A stretch of DNA of 64,000 nucleotides from Fluviirhizobium alvei. GTDB taxonomy: Bacteria > Pseudomonadota > Alphaproteobacteria > Rhizobiales > Rhizobiaceae. Within the stretch, counting starts at the first letter, position 1, and every line of letters begins with the position of its first letter. The position numbers were made by a program, and so were the translations under genes. Below the pieces are notes generated by a model. The model had not been told where the DNA came from. It worked only from the letters and a program-made list of their open reading frames with translations, and ran no database searches. This document shows positions 1 through 8,706 of the stretch, in pieces. The DNA lies in assembly GCF_030551875.1 (NCBI RefSeq), contig NZ_JAUOZU010000007.1, forward strand, positions 434,001 to 498,000. The letters are read 5' to 3'.

Positions 1-97
1 CGACTGCGGCAACCGCGAGCATGCGCCGCTTGAGGTCATGCCGAACCCGGCGAATGATCGGCTCTTCAGCGGCGGAATTGGTTTCAAGCATCTGCAT
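1..97 (-). CDS. siderophore-interacting protein, N-terminal fragment
   Basis: Only the first 32 codons lie in the window; the gene runs off the left edge. The ATG at 97 is preceded by an AGGA at 104-107 with a 6-nt spacer. The peptide has a short leader and then IIRRVRHDLKRR followed by LAVAAV. This charged 'VRH-LKRR' start followed by a hydrophobic beta strand resembles the beginning of the ViuB-like siderophore-interacting proteins, FAD/NADPH-dependent cytoplasmic ferric-siderophore reductases. The assignment rests on family memory of the N-terminus only; no FAD-binding motif is visible because the sequence stops. Confidence 0.45.
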   Translation of the reverse strand, partial: MQMLETNSAAEEPIIRRVRHDLKRRMLAVAAV

Positions 98-488
98 TCA
101 TTGTCCTTTCGGGCCGTCGCCCAGCCTGCAGGACACAGTCGCGCAGACCGGGACGGACGACCGCTCGATCATACGCGTTGAGTGACGTTAACGCTTACGT
201 GCCGTAACCGTTCGTCCGGTCACGCCAATGATGTCCATGGCTAACCCAAACGGTTCTGCCTTTCAACCCGCGAGCGGCAAACATGACTATTAAATTCATG
301 TAATCTTTCCAGCAAGCCATCCACCCGGAAAGCGCAGGCGATAGGACAAGCCGGAACGGTCCGATGTGCCATTCCCGACCATTATCGTATCGAACCGGGA
401 CGCAACATTCACAAGAGCCGGAGAAATTCTTTCAGATTAACCAAAGGATTAGGGAGAAGTTGCGCCAACCAACCAGCAGAGTCATTTC
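98..488. other. intergenic region, no gene seen
   Basis: A 391-base gap separates the leftward gene at the edge from the small rightward gene at 489. It must hold the promoter of the leftward gene. A short inverted repeat, ACATGA at 281-286 and TCATGT at 296-301 with a 9-nt spacer, is the only symmetry I noticed and is weak. I saw no long open frame with coding character and no iron box that I could defend. Confidence 0.4.
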
Positions 489-683
489 ATGGATATGAAG
501 ACATTCGGAAAACGCCAGCAGAGCCATATCGTGATTGGCCCATGGGCCAAGCCCAAGCCCGCGCGCAACAGTGCAGGCGGGTTGGGCTCGGTGCTCTCGG
601 GTGCCAGAAGCACCTACCTCGCCGGTCTGCTGGTGATCTGCGCCCTTGCTGCAGCCGGAGCCTGGACCGTCGGCCTCGCCTGA
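489..683 (+). CDS. small hypothetical membrane protein (64 aa)
   Basis: The 64-residue product has a basic, hydrophilic N-terminal half and a single hydrophobic stretch near the C-terminus (about residues 42-62, TYLAGLLVICALAAAGAWTV), so a single-pass membrane protein is predicted. No clear Shine-Dalgarno sequence precedes the ATG; the nearest purine-rich run, AGGGAGAA, lies about 36 bases upstream. I do not recognise the family. It is convergent with the RTX protease. A chance open frame in GC-rich DNA is a real alternative, but the clean transmembrane segment speaks for a gene. Confidence 0.4.
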   Translation: MDMKTFGKRQQSHIVIGPWAKPKPARNSAGGLGSVLSGARSTYLAGLLVICALAAAGAWTVGLA

Positions 684-700
684 TACAGGATTTACCAACC

Positions 701-719
701 AAAGGCACCACAAGGCGCC
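701..719 (-). terminator. weak terminator-like hairpin after the RTX protease
   Basis: Read leftwards, GGCGCC, a TTGT loop and GGTGCC form a 6-bp stem (one G-T pair) followed by TTT. It lies about 47 bases past the protease stop codon. The stem is short, so this is only a candidate. Confidence 0.3.
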
Positions 720-765
720 GATCCCTGGCGGCCACTGAAACCTTACGCTGCCGCTCTGGCTTTCC

Positions 766-3700
766 TCAAAGAACGAAATCGCCCTTGTCGAGAAATGTCA
801 GGCGCTGGAGGAAAACGGCCATATCGAGTGTGCCGTCACCATTGGCATCGATGCGCGCGAGCACGCCGCCGGAAACCTTGTCATAGCCCACCTGCGCTCC
901 GTTGCCAGAAAAATCCCCTTTGCCGCACCAGCCGAACTTGCCGGCAAAATCCGACAGATCGATCTTGTCGCCACCGCCAAAATCGACGATCACATCGGCG
1001 GTCGATTTATTCTTGCCGCTCTCCTGGATAGCACTGAAAATGAAATCGTCGCCATCGGATCCACCAACAAGCTTGTCAAGCCCGAGACCGCCCGTCAGTT
1101 CATCCTGGTGTTTGCCGCCATTGAGAACGTCATTGTCATCCTCACCATAGAGGAAATCCTGGTCATCGCCACCATTCAATGTATCGTTGCCATCGGCACC
1201 TGAAAGCGTGTCATTGCCATTCATGCCATTGAGCAGGTTCGCGACGCCGTTACCGACGATCCGGTTGGTATTGAGGTTGCCGTTTACATTCACGGCATCG
1301 GTCTGCAGATAGATCGTCTCGATGTCCTGATCGTTCGAGAGATTGAAGCTGGTCGACGTATAGATTGTGTCTCTGGTACCCTCATTGGCAAATTCCGAGA
1401 TGCTGATATAGCCCGCACCGTGATGCGTGTTGATATCCTCGGCATCGACATAGTAGGAATCCTCACCCTTGCCACCGATGAGATAGTCCTGTCCGGCGCC
1501 GCCCTTCAGGACATCGTTACCGTCATAGCCGATCAGATAATCGGTGCCGCCATTGCCTTCGATCAGATTGTCCTTACCGTTGCCATATATGCTGTTGCTC
1601 GTATCGCCACCGAATGCCCGGACCGCGACCGTGCTATAGGTCATGACCAGCATTTCGACATTATCCGACAGCGTAAAGCTGTATGTGTCGGAATAGACCA
1701 CATCCGACCCTTGGTTCTTGCCTTCCTTGATCACATCGTTCTTGTCGTCGACATAATAGGTGTCGTCGCCGAGGCTGCCTTCCATATAGTCGCGGCCGCT
1801 GCCGCCATTGATCAGGTCATTGCCCATTCCGGCATAGATCGTATCGTTGCCATCGCCGCCGAACAGCGCATCACCACTGCTGTTCTCATCGCCGCCATAG
1901 ATCTTGTCGTTGCCGCCTCCGGCATAGATATTGTCGCTCCCACCTTCGCCAAGCAACACGTCGTTATCTGCGCCCAGCTTGTACTTGTCGGGATCGTCGC
2001 CATCATCCCAGGAATAGTCGCCGTAGATGTAGTCAGTGCCGCTACCACCATGGACGGTGTCCTTGCCACCACCGCCTTTGATATTGTCGGTCAGACCTGC
2101 TGACTGGAGCGTACCATTGTCGCCCCAGATATCGTCGTCACCCAGACCACCATCAATCGTATCGTAGCCGGCGCCGCCTTCGATATAGTCGTCGTCATTG
2201 CCGCCGCCCCATATCGTGTCGTCACCAGCGGCACCGAAGAGGGAATCATTGCCGCCGTCGCCATTGAGGAAGTCGCTGCCATTCTCGCCATGGAGCTGAT
2301 CGACACCATTGGCGCCGCTCAGATAGTCGGAATCGTCTTCGCCATAGAGGAAATCTGCACCATCACCGCCATGGATCGTGTCCAGACCCGAACCGCCGAA
2401 CAACAGGTCGGCTTCGCTACCGCCATTGATGTAATCGTTATCGTTTTCGCCGCGAATGGAATCGAGGCCCTGACCACCATAGAGCGAATCGTTGCCATGC
2501 CCACCATAGATGGTATCGTCTTCACCGCCGCCATAGGCGATATCGTCGCCAATCCCACCATGGATGAAATCGTCATCGTCACCGAGCGTGTAACTTTCGC
2601 TCGTGCCATCGTCGCCGTAGATTTTGTCGTTGCCACCACCGCCCTGGATAATGTCCTTGCCGCCATTGCCATAGAGCTCGTCGTCCTCGCCGGCATCGTA
2701 GACGTCCTGGTAGTCGCCATAGATCCTGTCATCGCCGAGTTGGCCATAAATCGTGTCGTAGCCGTAGCCACCCGTCAGCGTATCGATGGCCGCGTCCTGA
2801 TTGCCGCCATCGAGAATATCGTCGCCAAGTTCGCCGAACAGCATATCGGCGCCGGCACGACCCCAGAGATAGTTTGCGATGTTGTTGCCGACGATCTCGT
2901 CATCACCGCTGCCGCCGGTGGCATTCTCGATCGCGACGCCATTGGCAATCGTGTAGCCGCCATAGATGTTGCGGGCATAGGAGAGCACACCGCCACCCTC
3001 GGCATCGTTTTGAAGCGTTGCCGCATGGAGCGAGATGATGACGCCATTCGATCCGTCATAGCGCATCGTATCGACGCCGGCGCTATCCCAGATGCAGCGC
3101 CACACCGCTTCTCCGACCGTATTCGCCTCGGGCAAAAGGTAGGTGTTGTCGCCGTAATTGGTATAGGAAGCCCCGTAGAGGTGCTGGATAGCGGCAATAT
3201 CATACGCCATCGGACCGACAACGTAGCCATAATCCCAGAGGACGACGCCAGCCTTGGGGATGACGCTGGTATTCTGCACAACGACTTCGCCGTTTGAATC
3301 GAACGTGTAGCCGCGATTGTAGGACATCACGGTCGAGAACATGTGATTGAGGTTATTGTCGCCCAGATCTGTGGAAGAGGTGACGCCCGGGAAGTAGGGA
3401 ACGCCCCCAAAACTGTCATGCGGATGTTTCAGACCCAACGCATGGCCCAACTCATGCACGAAGAGACGCAGAGCATAACCACCCGCCAGGAGCGGATTGC
3501 CGGTCCAGGCAACGTCATCGCCTAGTTGCCAGCTATAGACGCCATTGACTTCGCCGGAACCGATGCTGGAATTCTGACTGGAATTCGCAAGGCTCCAGAG
3601 GGACGGATCCGGTGTTTCGTGAAAGGCCTGGCTACCCGCCTGGTTATAAATGCTGACCATCTGGGCGGAGTTGACCTGCAGCTCGACGAAATCGGCCGCG

Positions 3701-3912
3701 GCACGCGACGTTACCTCGCTGAAACTCAGGTTGCTCACGGCAGCCCAGGACTGGATGGCGTTCGCGTAGGAGTCTTTCTCCTCCTGCGTCCAGGCATAAT
3801 GGTCGTCGGCAAAAAAATAGGTCAGGCTTGTTTGATCCCAACTCCAGCCGTTCCACAGCAAGCCATTGATCATCGAATTGCTGGATAAAGCACCTTGCGT
3901 CGACGTCGCCAT
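766..3912 (-). CDS. serralysin-family (M10) metalloprotease with very long RTX beta-roll
   Basis: Secreted zinc protease of 1048 residues. The catalytic domain occupies roughly residues 1-260. The metzincin zinc site HELGHALGLKH is at 153-163 and the Met-turn MSY at 196-198. From about residue 330 to the end run roughly forty GGxGxDxxx calcium-binding nonapeptides, broken twice by YYVD-type linker segments. There is no Sec signal; the C-terminus (LDKGDFVL) is hydrophobic with an acidic residue, as in type I secretion substrates. Family serralysins are usually near 480 residues, so the beta-roll is far longer than normal. GGGAGG lies about 10 bases upstream of the ATG. No type I exporter genes are adjacent, so export must use a system encoded elsewhere. 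Confidence 0.9.
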   Translation of the reverse strand: MATSTQGALSSNSMINGLLWNGWSWDQTSLTYFFADDHYAWTQEEKDSYANAIQSWAAVSNLSFSEVTSRAAADFVELQVNSAQMVSIYNQAGSQAFHETPDPSLWSLANSSQNSSIGSGEVNGVYSWQLGDDVAWTGNPLLAGGYALRLFVHELGHALGLKHPHDSFGGVPYFPGVTSSTDLGDNNLNHMFSTVMSYNRGYTFDSNGEVVVQNTSVIPKAGVVLWDYGYVVGPMAYDIAAIQHLYGASYTNYGDNTYLLPEANTVGEAVWRCIWDSAGVDTMRYDGSNGVIISLHAATLQNDAEGGGVLSYARNIYGGYTIANGVAIENATGGSGDDEIVGNNIANYLWGRAGADMLFGELGDDILDGGNQDAAIDTLTGGYGYDTIYGQLGDDRIYGDYQDVYDAGEDDELYGNGGKDIIQGGGGNDKIYGDDGTSESYTLGDDDDFIHGGIGDDIAYGGGEDDTIYGGHGNDSLYGGQGLDSIRGENDNDYINGGSEADLLFGGSGLDTIHGGDGADFLYGEDDSDYLSGANGVDQLHGENGSDFLNGDGGNDSLFGAAGDDTIWGGGNDDDYIEGGAGYDTIDGGLGDDDIWGDNGTLQSAGLTDNIKGGGGKDTVHGGSGTDYIYGDYSWDDGDDPDKYKLGADNDVLLGEGGSDNIYAGGGNDKIYGGDENSSGDALFGGDGNDTIYAGMGNDLINGGSGRDYMEGSLGDDTYYVDDKNDVIKEGKNQGSDVVYSDTYSFTLSDNVEMLVMTYSTVAVRAFGGDTSNSIYGNGKDNLIEGNGGTDYLIGYDGNDVLKGGAGQDYLIGGKGEDSYYVDAEDINTHHGAGYISISEFANEGTRDTIYTSTSFNLSNDQDIETIYLQTDAVNVNGNLNTNRIVGNGVANLLNGMNGNDTLSGADGNDTLNGGDDQDFLYGEDDNDVLNGGKHQDELTGGLGLDKLVGGSDGDDFIFSAIQESGKNKSTADVIVDFGGGDKIDLSDFAGKFGWCGKGDFSGNGAQVGYDKVSGGVLARIDANGDGTLDMAVFLQRLTFLDKGDFVL

Positions 3913-3987
3913 CCCGAACTCCCTCCCAATTAATTAACAAAAACTAAATTACCAACTGAGTCGTTAGTCAATAGAAACATCGTTATT

Positions 3988-4001
3988 CGGATCTAGATCC
4001 G
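3988..4001. promoter_or_regulatory. perfect 14-bp palindrome in divergent promoter region
   Basis: CGGATCTAGATCCG is a perfect palindrome. It lies in the AT-rich 208-base gap between the leftward RTX protease and the rightward NYN gene, 76 bases upstream of the protease start. Its position suits an operator for a dimeric regulator, but no regulator gene is adjacent. Confidence 0.35.
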
Positions 4002-4120
4002 CTAATATGCAAAGAATTGTTAACCGTCATCTTAGGTATGACCGCAAAAAAACTGCACTATAGATTGCAGACTTTCAAAAACCACACCAAGTATAGAAAG
4101 AAGTTGCCAGGGAGCATCCG

Positions 4121-4876
4121 ATGGCTGAAAAGCAAGCGCCACGACTGGCCGTCCTGATCGATGCCGACAATACCTCGGCAAAGATCGTCGATGGTCTTTT
4201 CGAGGCAATCGCCAAGCTCGGCGAAGCGAGCGTAAGGCGCATCTACGGCGATTTTTCCCACCCGCGCTCCAAGGCCTGGACCGACGTGCTCGCGCGTTAC
4301 GCCATCATCCCCCAGCAGCAGTTCGCCTATACGACCGGCAAGAACGCATCCGACATCACGCTCGTCATCGATGCAATGGACCTGTTGCATAGCGGTCGGT
4401 TCGACGGCTTCTGCCTCGTCTCCTCCGATAGCGATTTTACCCGCCTCGCTTCCCGCATCCGCGAACAGGGCGTGGATGTGTTCGGCTTCGGCAACCAGCA
4501 AACGCCGGAAGGCTTCCGCAAGGCCTGTCGTCGTTTCATTTCCATCGAAAATCTTGGCGGACCGATCACCACAGGCGCCACAGGCGCCACAGGCACTGCG
4601 CAATCGACCGCCCCTCTGAAGCCCGCAAGTGCGGCCACGCCGCTGATCCGCAAGGCAATCGCCCAGATCGAATCGAAAGATGGCTGGGTGCATCTCGGTC
4701 CGGTCGGTTCTCAATTATCGAATCTCGCTTCAGATTTCGATCCGAGAACCTATGGCGCAAAGAAACTGAGCGAGCTGATCCGGAACACGCAGGCATTCGA
4801 AATCGATCACGCTGGCGGTCGCCCTCTACGTATCCGCCGCAAGCAACCCTGCAAGCTGCAATCGCCAGAGGCTTGA
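4121..4876 (+). CDS. NYN domain protein with C-terminal OST-HTH/LOTUS domain
   Basis: 251 residues. The N-terminal half is a NYN (PIN-like) nuclease domain: LIDADNTSAK at 12-21, then DITLVIDAMDLLHSG and LVSSDSDFTRLA carry the spaced acidic residues expected for a metal-dependent RNase fold. A Thr-Gly-Ala-rich linker follows, then an OST-HTH/LOTUS-like domain from about residue 170 to 240 (IRKAIAQIESKDGW...LSELIRN), a module known to bind RNA. AGGGAG stands 7 bases before the ATG. Likely a cytoplasmic RNA-processing or decay protein; its substrate is unknown. It stands alone, divergent from the RTX protease. Confidence 0.85.
   Translation: MAEKQAPRLAVLIDADNTSAKIVDGLFEAIAKLGEASVRRIYGDFSHPRSKAWTDVLARYAIIPQQQFAYTTGKNASDITLVIDAMDLLHSGRFDGFCLVSSDSDFTRLASRIREQGVDVFGFGNQQTPEGFRKACRRFISIENLGGPITTGATGATGTAQSTAPLKPASAATPLIRKAIAQIESKDGWVHLGPVGSQLSNLASDFDPRTYGAKKLSELIRNTQAFEIDHAGGRPLRIRRKQPCKLQSPEA
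4569..4595 (+). repeat. three tandem 9-bp repeats inside the NYN-LOTUS gene
   Basis: The unit CCACAGGCG occurs twice and CCACAGGCA once, head to tail. The unit is a multiple of three, so it encodes a Thr-Gly-Ala linker and can vary in copy number without shifting the frame. Confidence 0.8.
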
Positions 4877-4931
4877 GCGGGCTTGCCGTCACCTGAACTT
4901 CATCTCACGGCTAGCCAAATCCCCGAAATGC

Positions 4932-4965
4932 AAAAAGCCCCGGATGCGTTCAATCACCCGGCGGC
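4932..4965 (-). terminator. rho-independent terminator of the importer/kinase operon
   Basis: Read leftwards, GCCGCCGGGTG pairs with CATCCGGGGC (10 base pairs with one bulged G and one wobble), with an 8-nt loop, followed by TTTTT. It begins 13 bases after the stop of the dihydroxyacetone kinase gene, the last gene of the operon. Confidence 0.8.
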
Positions 4966-4977
4966 CTTGCACCGCGA

Positions 4978-6606
4978 TCATCCATGGCGTCGCGCGAGGA
5001 ATTCGAAGAGGCGCGCGACAGCCTCAGCACCGGGATCGATATGTCCTTCGAGCTGCTGCGCATTGATGTAGGCGGCCCGTCCGGCTCGAGCCTTGACATA
5101 GGTGGCGGTGAGGTTGGCGCCTGCCCTGGCTGCACTCGCGGCGGCGGCGAAACCCTTGTCGTAGGCATCGAGTGCGGGTGAGAGCGCATCGACCATCGTG
5201 CGGTCGCCGAGTGATGCTCCGCCGATTTCCTGCATTCGCATAAGACCGGCTTTCAGCGCATCGCGCATCCCCAGCCCGCTTGAGGCGCCGTCGCCGGCCG
5301 CAGCAAAGAAGATGGCGAGCAGGACACCGGAGGAGCCGCCCATCGTCTGGCTCAGTTCCTGGCCCATGGCGCGCAGCAACTGGGTATGGTCGGCCAGCGG
5401 CAGCCTGTCCAGCGCCTCGATCAGGGCGCGGGCGGCACTTGCAAGGGTTGAGCCGGTATCGCCGTCACCGGATTTGGCATCAAGCGCATTGAGTTCCTTT
5501 TCAGCATCGATCAGAAGCTTGCAGCACTCGGTGAGGAATTGCCGGGTCGGCACATGCTGCGAGGCAAGCGGCGCGATCGGGGTCAGTCCGTCGGGCAGGG
5601 CGATGACGTTGACAGGCCGGATGGCGGTCACGCCCGGCCATGCGGCAAGATCGACGGGCTTGGCAAGCAGGTCGCGATCGGCTTTGTCCGCCGGCATCAT
5701 AGAGATCGAAAAGCCCTGCATATCGAGCGAGGTCATCAGCGGAGCGGGCCCGACAATATGGGAGATGCGTGCGCCGATCGCCGACTGGACAAGCTCGTTG
5801 ACGACCACGGCCATTTCGAGCACCGAGGTGCCGCCGAGATTGTTGATGAGTACGACATGCGGCTTGTCTTCCATACCCGCGGCAAGCCGTTCCACCATCG
5901 CAGCCACGGCACCGCGCACACCGTCATATTCGATCTGCTCCACACCCGCCTCGCCGTGGATGCCAAGGCCGAGTTCAGCGCGGCCTTCAGGAATGCGCGC
6001 TTCCTTGGGCGAGCCAGGGACGGTGCAGGTATCGAGCGAAATGCCGATCGAGCGGATATTGGCAATCACCCGACGTGCCGTGTCGATGACGGTATCGAGG
6101 CTGGCGCCGTTTTCCGCCATCGCACCGGCGATCTTGTGAACGAAGAGCGTGCCCGCCACCCCGCGCGACTGCGGCAGGTCGGGAAGTGCGATGTCATCGT
6201 CGACGATCACCATGCCGACATTGAGCCCGAAAGCCCGCGCTCGCTCGGCCGCAAGGCCGAAGTTCAGCCGGTCGCCGGTATAATTCTTGACGATCAGCAG
6301 GCACCCGAGCGGGCCGGTGACCGCAAGGATTGCGGCCAGGATGGCATCGACGCTCGGCGAGGCAAAGACATCACCACAGACGGCGGCCGTCAGCATGCCG
6401 CGCCCCACGAAACCGGCATGGGCCGGTTCATGGCCCGATCCGCCGCCAGAGACGATCGCGACCTTTGACTTGTCCCAGTCCGATCGCACCACGACACGGA
6501 TATGCGGATAGCCGTCGAGGCGGCTCAGGGCTCCGGCCGAGGCCATGAGCACGCCATCGATTGCCTCGGTGACGGCATTTTCCCTGCTGTTGAGGAATTG
6601 AGGCAT
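4978..6606 (-). CDS. dihydroxyacetone kinase, DhaK-DhaL single chain
   Basis: 542 residues; ATP-dependent phosphorylation of dihydroxyacetone to DHAP in the cytoplasm. The DhaK domain (about 1-340) shows GGGSGHEP at 54-61 and the substrate-binding histidine in GLGIHGEAG at His217. The DhaL domain (about 350-542) has the ATP/metal motif DAKSGDGDTG at 376-385. Fusion of both domains in one chain indicates the ATP-using rather than the PTS-dependent type. GGGAGG precedes the ATG by 6 bases. It is the last gene of the importer operon, 11 bases after the ATPase gene, which suggests the imported compound is dihydroxyacetone or is converted to it. No dehydrogenase gene is in the operon. Confidence 0.92.
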   Translation of the reverse strand: MPQFLNSRENAVTEAIDGVLMASAGALSRLDGYPHIRVVVRSDWDKSKVAIVSGGGSGHEPAHAGFVGRGMLTAAVCGDVFASPSVDAILAAILAVTGPLGCLLIVKNYTGDRLNFGLAAERARAFGLNVGMVIVDDDIALPDLPQSRGVAGTLFVHKIAGAMAENGASLDTVIDTARRVIANIRSIGISLDTCTVPGSPKEARIPEGRAELGLGIHGEAGVEQIEYDGVRGAVAAMVERLAAGMEDKPHVVLINNLGGTSVLEMAVVVNELVQSAIGARISHIVGPAPLMTSLDMQGFSISMMPADKADRDLLAKPVDLAAWPGVTAIRPVNVIALPDGLTPIAPLASQHVPTRQFLTECCKLLIDAEKELNALDAKSGDGDTGSTLASAARALIEALDRLPLADHTQLLRAMGQELSQTMGGSSGVLLAIFFAAAGDGASSGLGMRDALKAGLMRMQEIGGASLGDRTMVDALSPALDAYDKGFAAAASAARAGANLTATYVKARAGRAAYINAQQLEGHIDPGAEAVARLFEFLARRHG

Positions 6607-6617
6607 GAAACCCTCCC

Positions 6618-7613
6618 TTAGACGAGGCGCATTCCGGCCGCATCGAAATAAAGCGGCTGGTGCGGCAGGATTTTGATGATGCCATCGCCCTTCAGGGCGG
6701 TGTGGGCATCGGTGACGGTGATGATCGGGTATTCCCCGATGGTGAGATGAAGGCGCGTCTGATCCCCGAGTTGCTCGACCCGGATCACCTTCGCTTCCTG
6801 GCCCTCACCATGGCGAATGTGTTCGGGTCGCAGCCCGATCGAATGGGCTCCGGCCGGTGCTCCGGGGAAGATGTCGGCGGGAAGCACGTTGATGCGCGGC
6901 TGGCCAAGCCGGGTCGCGGCATAGATGCTGACCGGCGCTTCGTAGATCTCGCGCGGCGATCCGAACTGGACGAGGCGCCCTTCCTTGAGCACCCCGACAT
7001 GGGTTGCCATGGTCATCGCCTCTATCTGGTCGTGCGTCACATAAAGGAAAGTGGCGCCGGACCTCGCCTGGATATTCTTCAGTTCGACCCGAAGATCGGC
7101 GCGCAATTTCGCGTCGAGCGAGCTCAGTGGCTCGTCCATGAGATAGATCTCAGGATTGCGCACCAATGCCCGGCCGATCGACACGCGCTGCATCTCGCCA
7201 CCCGACAGGGCCGTTGCCCGGTTGTCCAGCTTGTGGGCGATCTGAAGAACCTCGGCAATCGCCTTCACTTTCTGGTCGATCACGGCCTGTGGCGTGCGCA
7301 GAAGCGGCGACTTCAGCGGAAACTCGAGGTTCTGCCGCACCGTCATGTGGGGGTAGAGGGAATATTGCTGGAAGACCATAGCGACATTGCGTTGCGCCGG
7401 CGTAAGCGCTGCGATGGACTGGCCGGCGATCCTGATGTCGCCGCTGTCCTGCGTCTCGAGGCCGGAAACCAGACGCAGCAGCGTCGTCTTGCCGGCACCC
7501 GTCGGACCGAGCAGCACCACGAATGCACCGTCCGGTATGGTCATCGTCACATCGTCAATTGCGCTTGTGTCGCCAAACGACTTGCTGATGCTGGAGAGGA
7601 CAACTTCAGCCAC
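6618..7613 (-). CDS. ABC importer ATPase (second ATPase of the operon)
   Basis: 331-residue MalK/UgpC-type nucleotide-binding subunit. Walker A GPTGAGKT at 36-43, Q-loop FQQYS, signature LSGGE at 136-140, Walker B YLMDEP at 157-162 and an H-loop in VTHDQ are all present, followed by a TOBE-like C-terminal domain (GLRPEHI). I chose the GTG at 7613, which overlaps the previous ATPase gene by 8 bases and has AAGGAG about 9 bases upstream; the open frame continues upstream without conservation. With the neighbouring ATPase it probably forms a heterodimer driving import at the inner membrane. Confidence 0.88.
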   Translation of the reverse strand: MAEVVLSSISKSFGDTSAIDDVTMTIPDGAFVVLLGPTGAGKTTLLRLVSGLETQDSGDIRIAGQSIAALTPAQRNVAMVFQQYSLYPHMTVRQNLEFPLKSPLLRTPQAVIDQKVKAIAEVLQIAHKLDNRATALSGGEMQRVSIGRALVRNPEIYLMDEPLSSLDAKLRADLRVELKNIQARSGATFLYVTHDQIEAMTMATHVGVLKEGRLVQFGSPREIYEAPVSIYAATRLGQPRINVLPADIFPGAPAGAHSIGLRPEHIRHGEGQEAKVIRVEQLGDQTRLHLTIGEYPIITVTDAHTALKGDGIIKILPHQPLYFDAAGMRLV

Positions 7614-8703
7614 GGGTGAGCACTCCTTCATTGGCTGCGGATAGGAGGGCCTTTCCGTTTTTCGCATCAAACAGGGTGAGAGAGCGTTGATCGAACTCGA
7701 GCCCAACGGATGCGTCCGTTCGGATGGCATCACTCGATAGTGTCCGCGCCTTGATCTCGCCATAGGCAGTTTCAATCGTGACGATCTGCGTCGTGCCGAG
7801 ATATTCGACGGCGGCCACCCGTCCGCGAAGGCTGGCGGCATCCGAAAGCCGGACATGTTCCGGCCTGACCCCGAGCGTAAGCGCGCCTTTGCGGCCCTCG
7901 CGGGAGGTTGGAACCTCAATGCGGGAACCGCCGATCATGACGGCATTGCCGCCTTCCTCGATCGCGCCTTCGAACTCCAAGAACGACATTGGCGGCGAAC
8001 CGATGAACTTCGCCACGAACTTGGTGGCTGGCCAGTCGTAGATCTGCTGGGGCTTGCCGAACTGTTCGATCACGCCATGGTTCATGACGACGATCTTGTC
8101 GCCCATCTGCATGGCTTCGAGCTGATCATGGGTAACATAGACGGTGGTCGCCCCCATACGGTCATGCAGGGCGCGCAGCTCCTCTGCCATATGTTCGCGG
8201 AACTCGGCATCAAGTGCGCCGAGCGGCTCATCCATGAAAAAGGCCTTCGGCTGGCGCACGATCGCACGACCGAGCGCGACGCGCTGACGGTCGCCGCCTG
8301 AAAGCCCGCCAACCGGCTTGTCGAGGATCGGTTCGATCTGCAGGATGCGGGCGACTTCAGCGACGCGGCGATCGGTTTCGGCACGCGACACGCCCTGGCT
8401 GACCAGCGGATAGGAGATGTTTTTGCGCACATTCATGTGCGGATAAAGCGCAAACATCTGGAACACGAAGGCAATGTCGCGCTCGCTTGCGCGCTTCATG
8501 CCGACTTCTTCCCCGCCAATATAGATCTCGCCACTGGTCGGCAGTTCCAGGCCGGCCATCATCCGAAGCGTCGTCGTCTTGCCGCAGCCGGACGGGCCGA
8601 GCAGCATGAAGAATTCGCCGTCCTCGACGGTGAATGTCGACGACTTCACCGCATTGAAGGCTCCAAAGTCCTTGCGCAGGTTTTCAACGCGAATCTGGGC
8701 CAT
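7606..8703 (-). CDS. ABC importer ATPase (first ATPase of the operon)
   Basis: 365-residue MalK-type ATPase. Walker A GPSGCGKT at 36-43, signature LSGGD at 134-138, Walker B FFMDEP at 155-160, the H-loop in YVTHDQ and a regulatory TOBE domain near the end (LGVRPEHVRLSD) are complete. Two distinct full-length ATPase genes in one importer operon is less common than the single homodimeric ATPase of maltose-type systems; the arrangement resembles glycerol-type importers of rhizobia. It starts 3 bases after the small membrane protein gene and overlaps the next ATPase. Confidence 0.9.
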   Translation of the reverse strand: MAQIRVENLRKDFGAFNAVKSSTFTVEDGEFFMLLGPSGCGKTTTLRMMAGLELPTSGEIYIGGEEVGMKRASERDIAFVFQMFALYPHMNVRKNISYPLVSQGVSRAETDRRVAEVARILQIEPILDKPVGGLSGGDRQRVALGRAIVRQPKAFFMDEPLGALDAEFREHMAEELRALHDRMGATTVYVTHDQLEAMQMGDKIVVMNHGVIEQFGKPQQIYDWPATKFVAKFIGSPPMSFLEFEGAIEEGGNAVMIGGSRIEVPTSREGRKGALTLGVRPEHVRLSDAASLRGRVAAVEYLGTTQIVTIETAYGEIKARTLSSDAIRTDASVGLEFDQRSLTLFDAKNGKALLSAANEGVLTRG

Positions 8704-8706
8704 GGC

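Noticed and set aside
1420-3297. Long rightward open frames across the RTX protease gene
   Set aside because: They are antisense shadows of the repetitive GGxGxD coding sequence; the products are low-complexity Ala/Ile/Val strings without domains.
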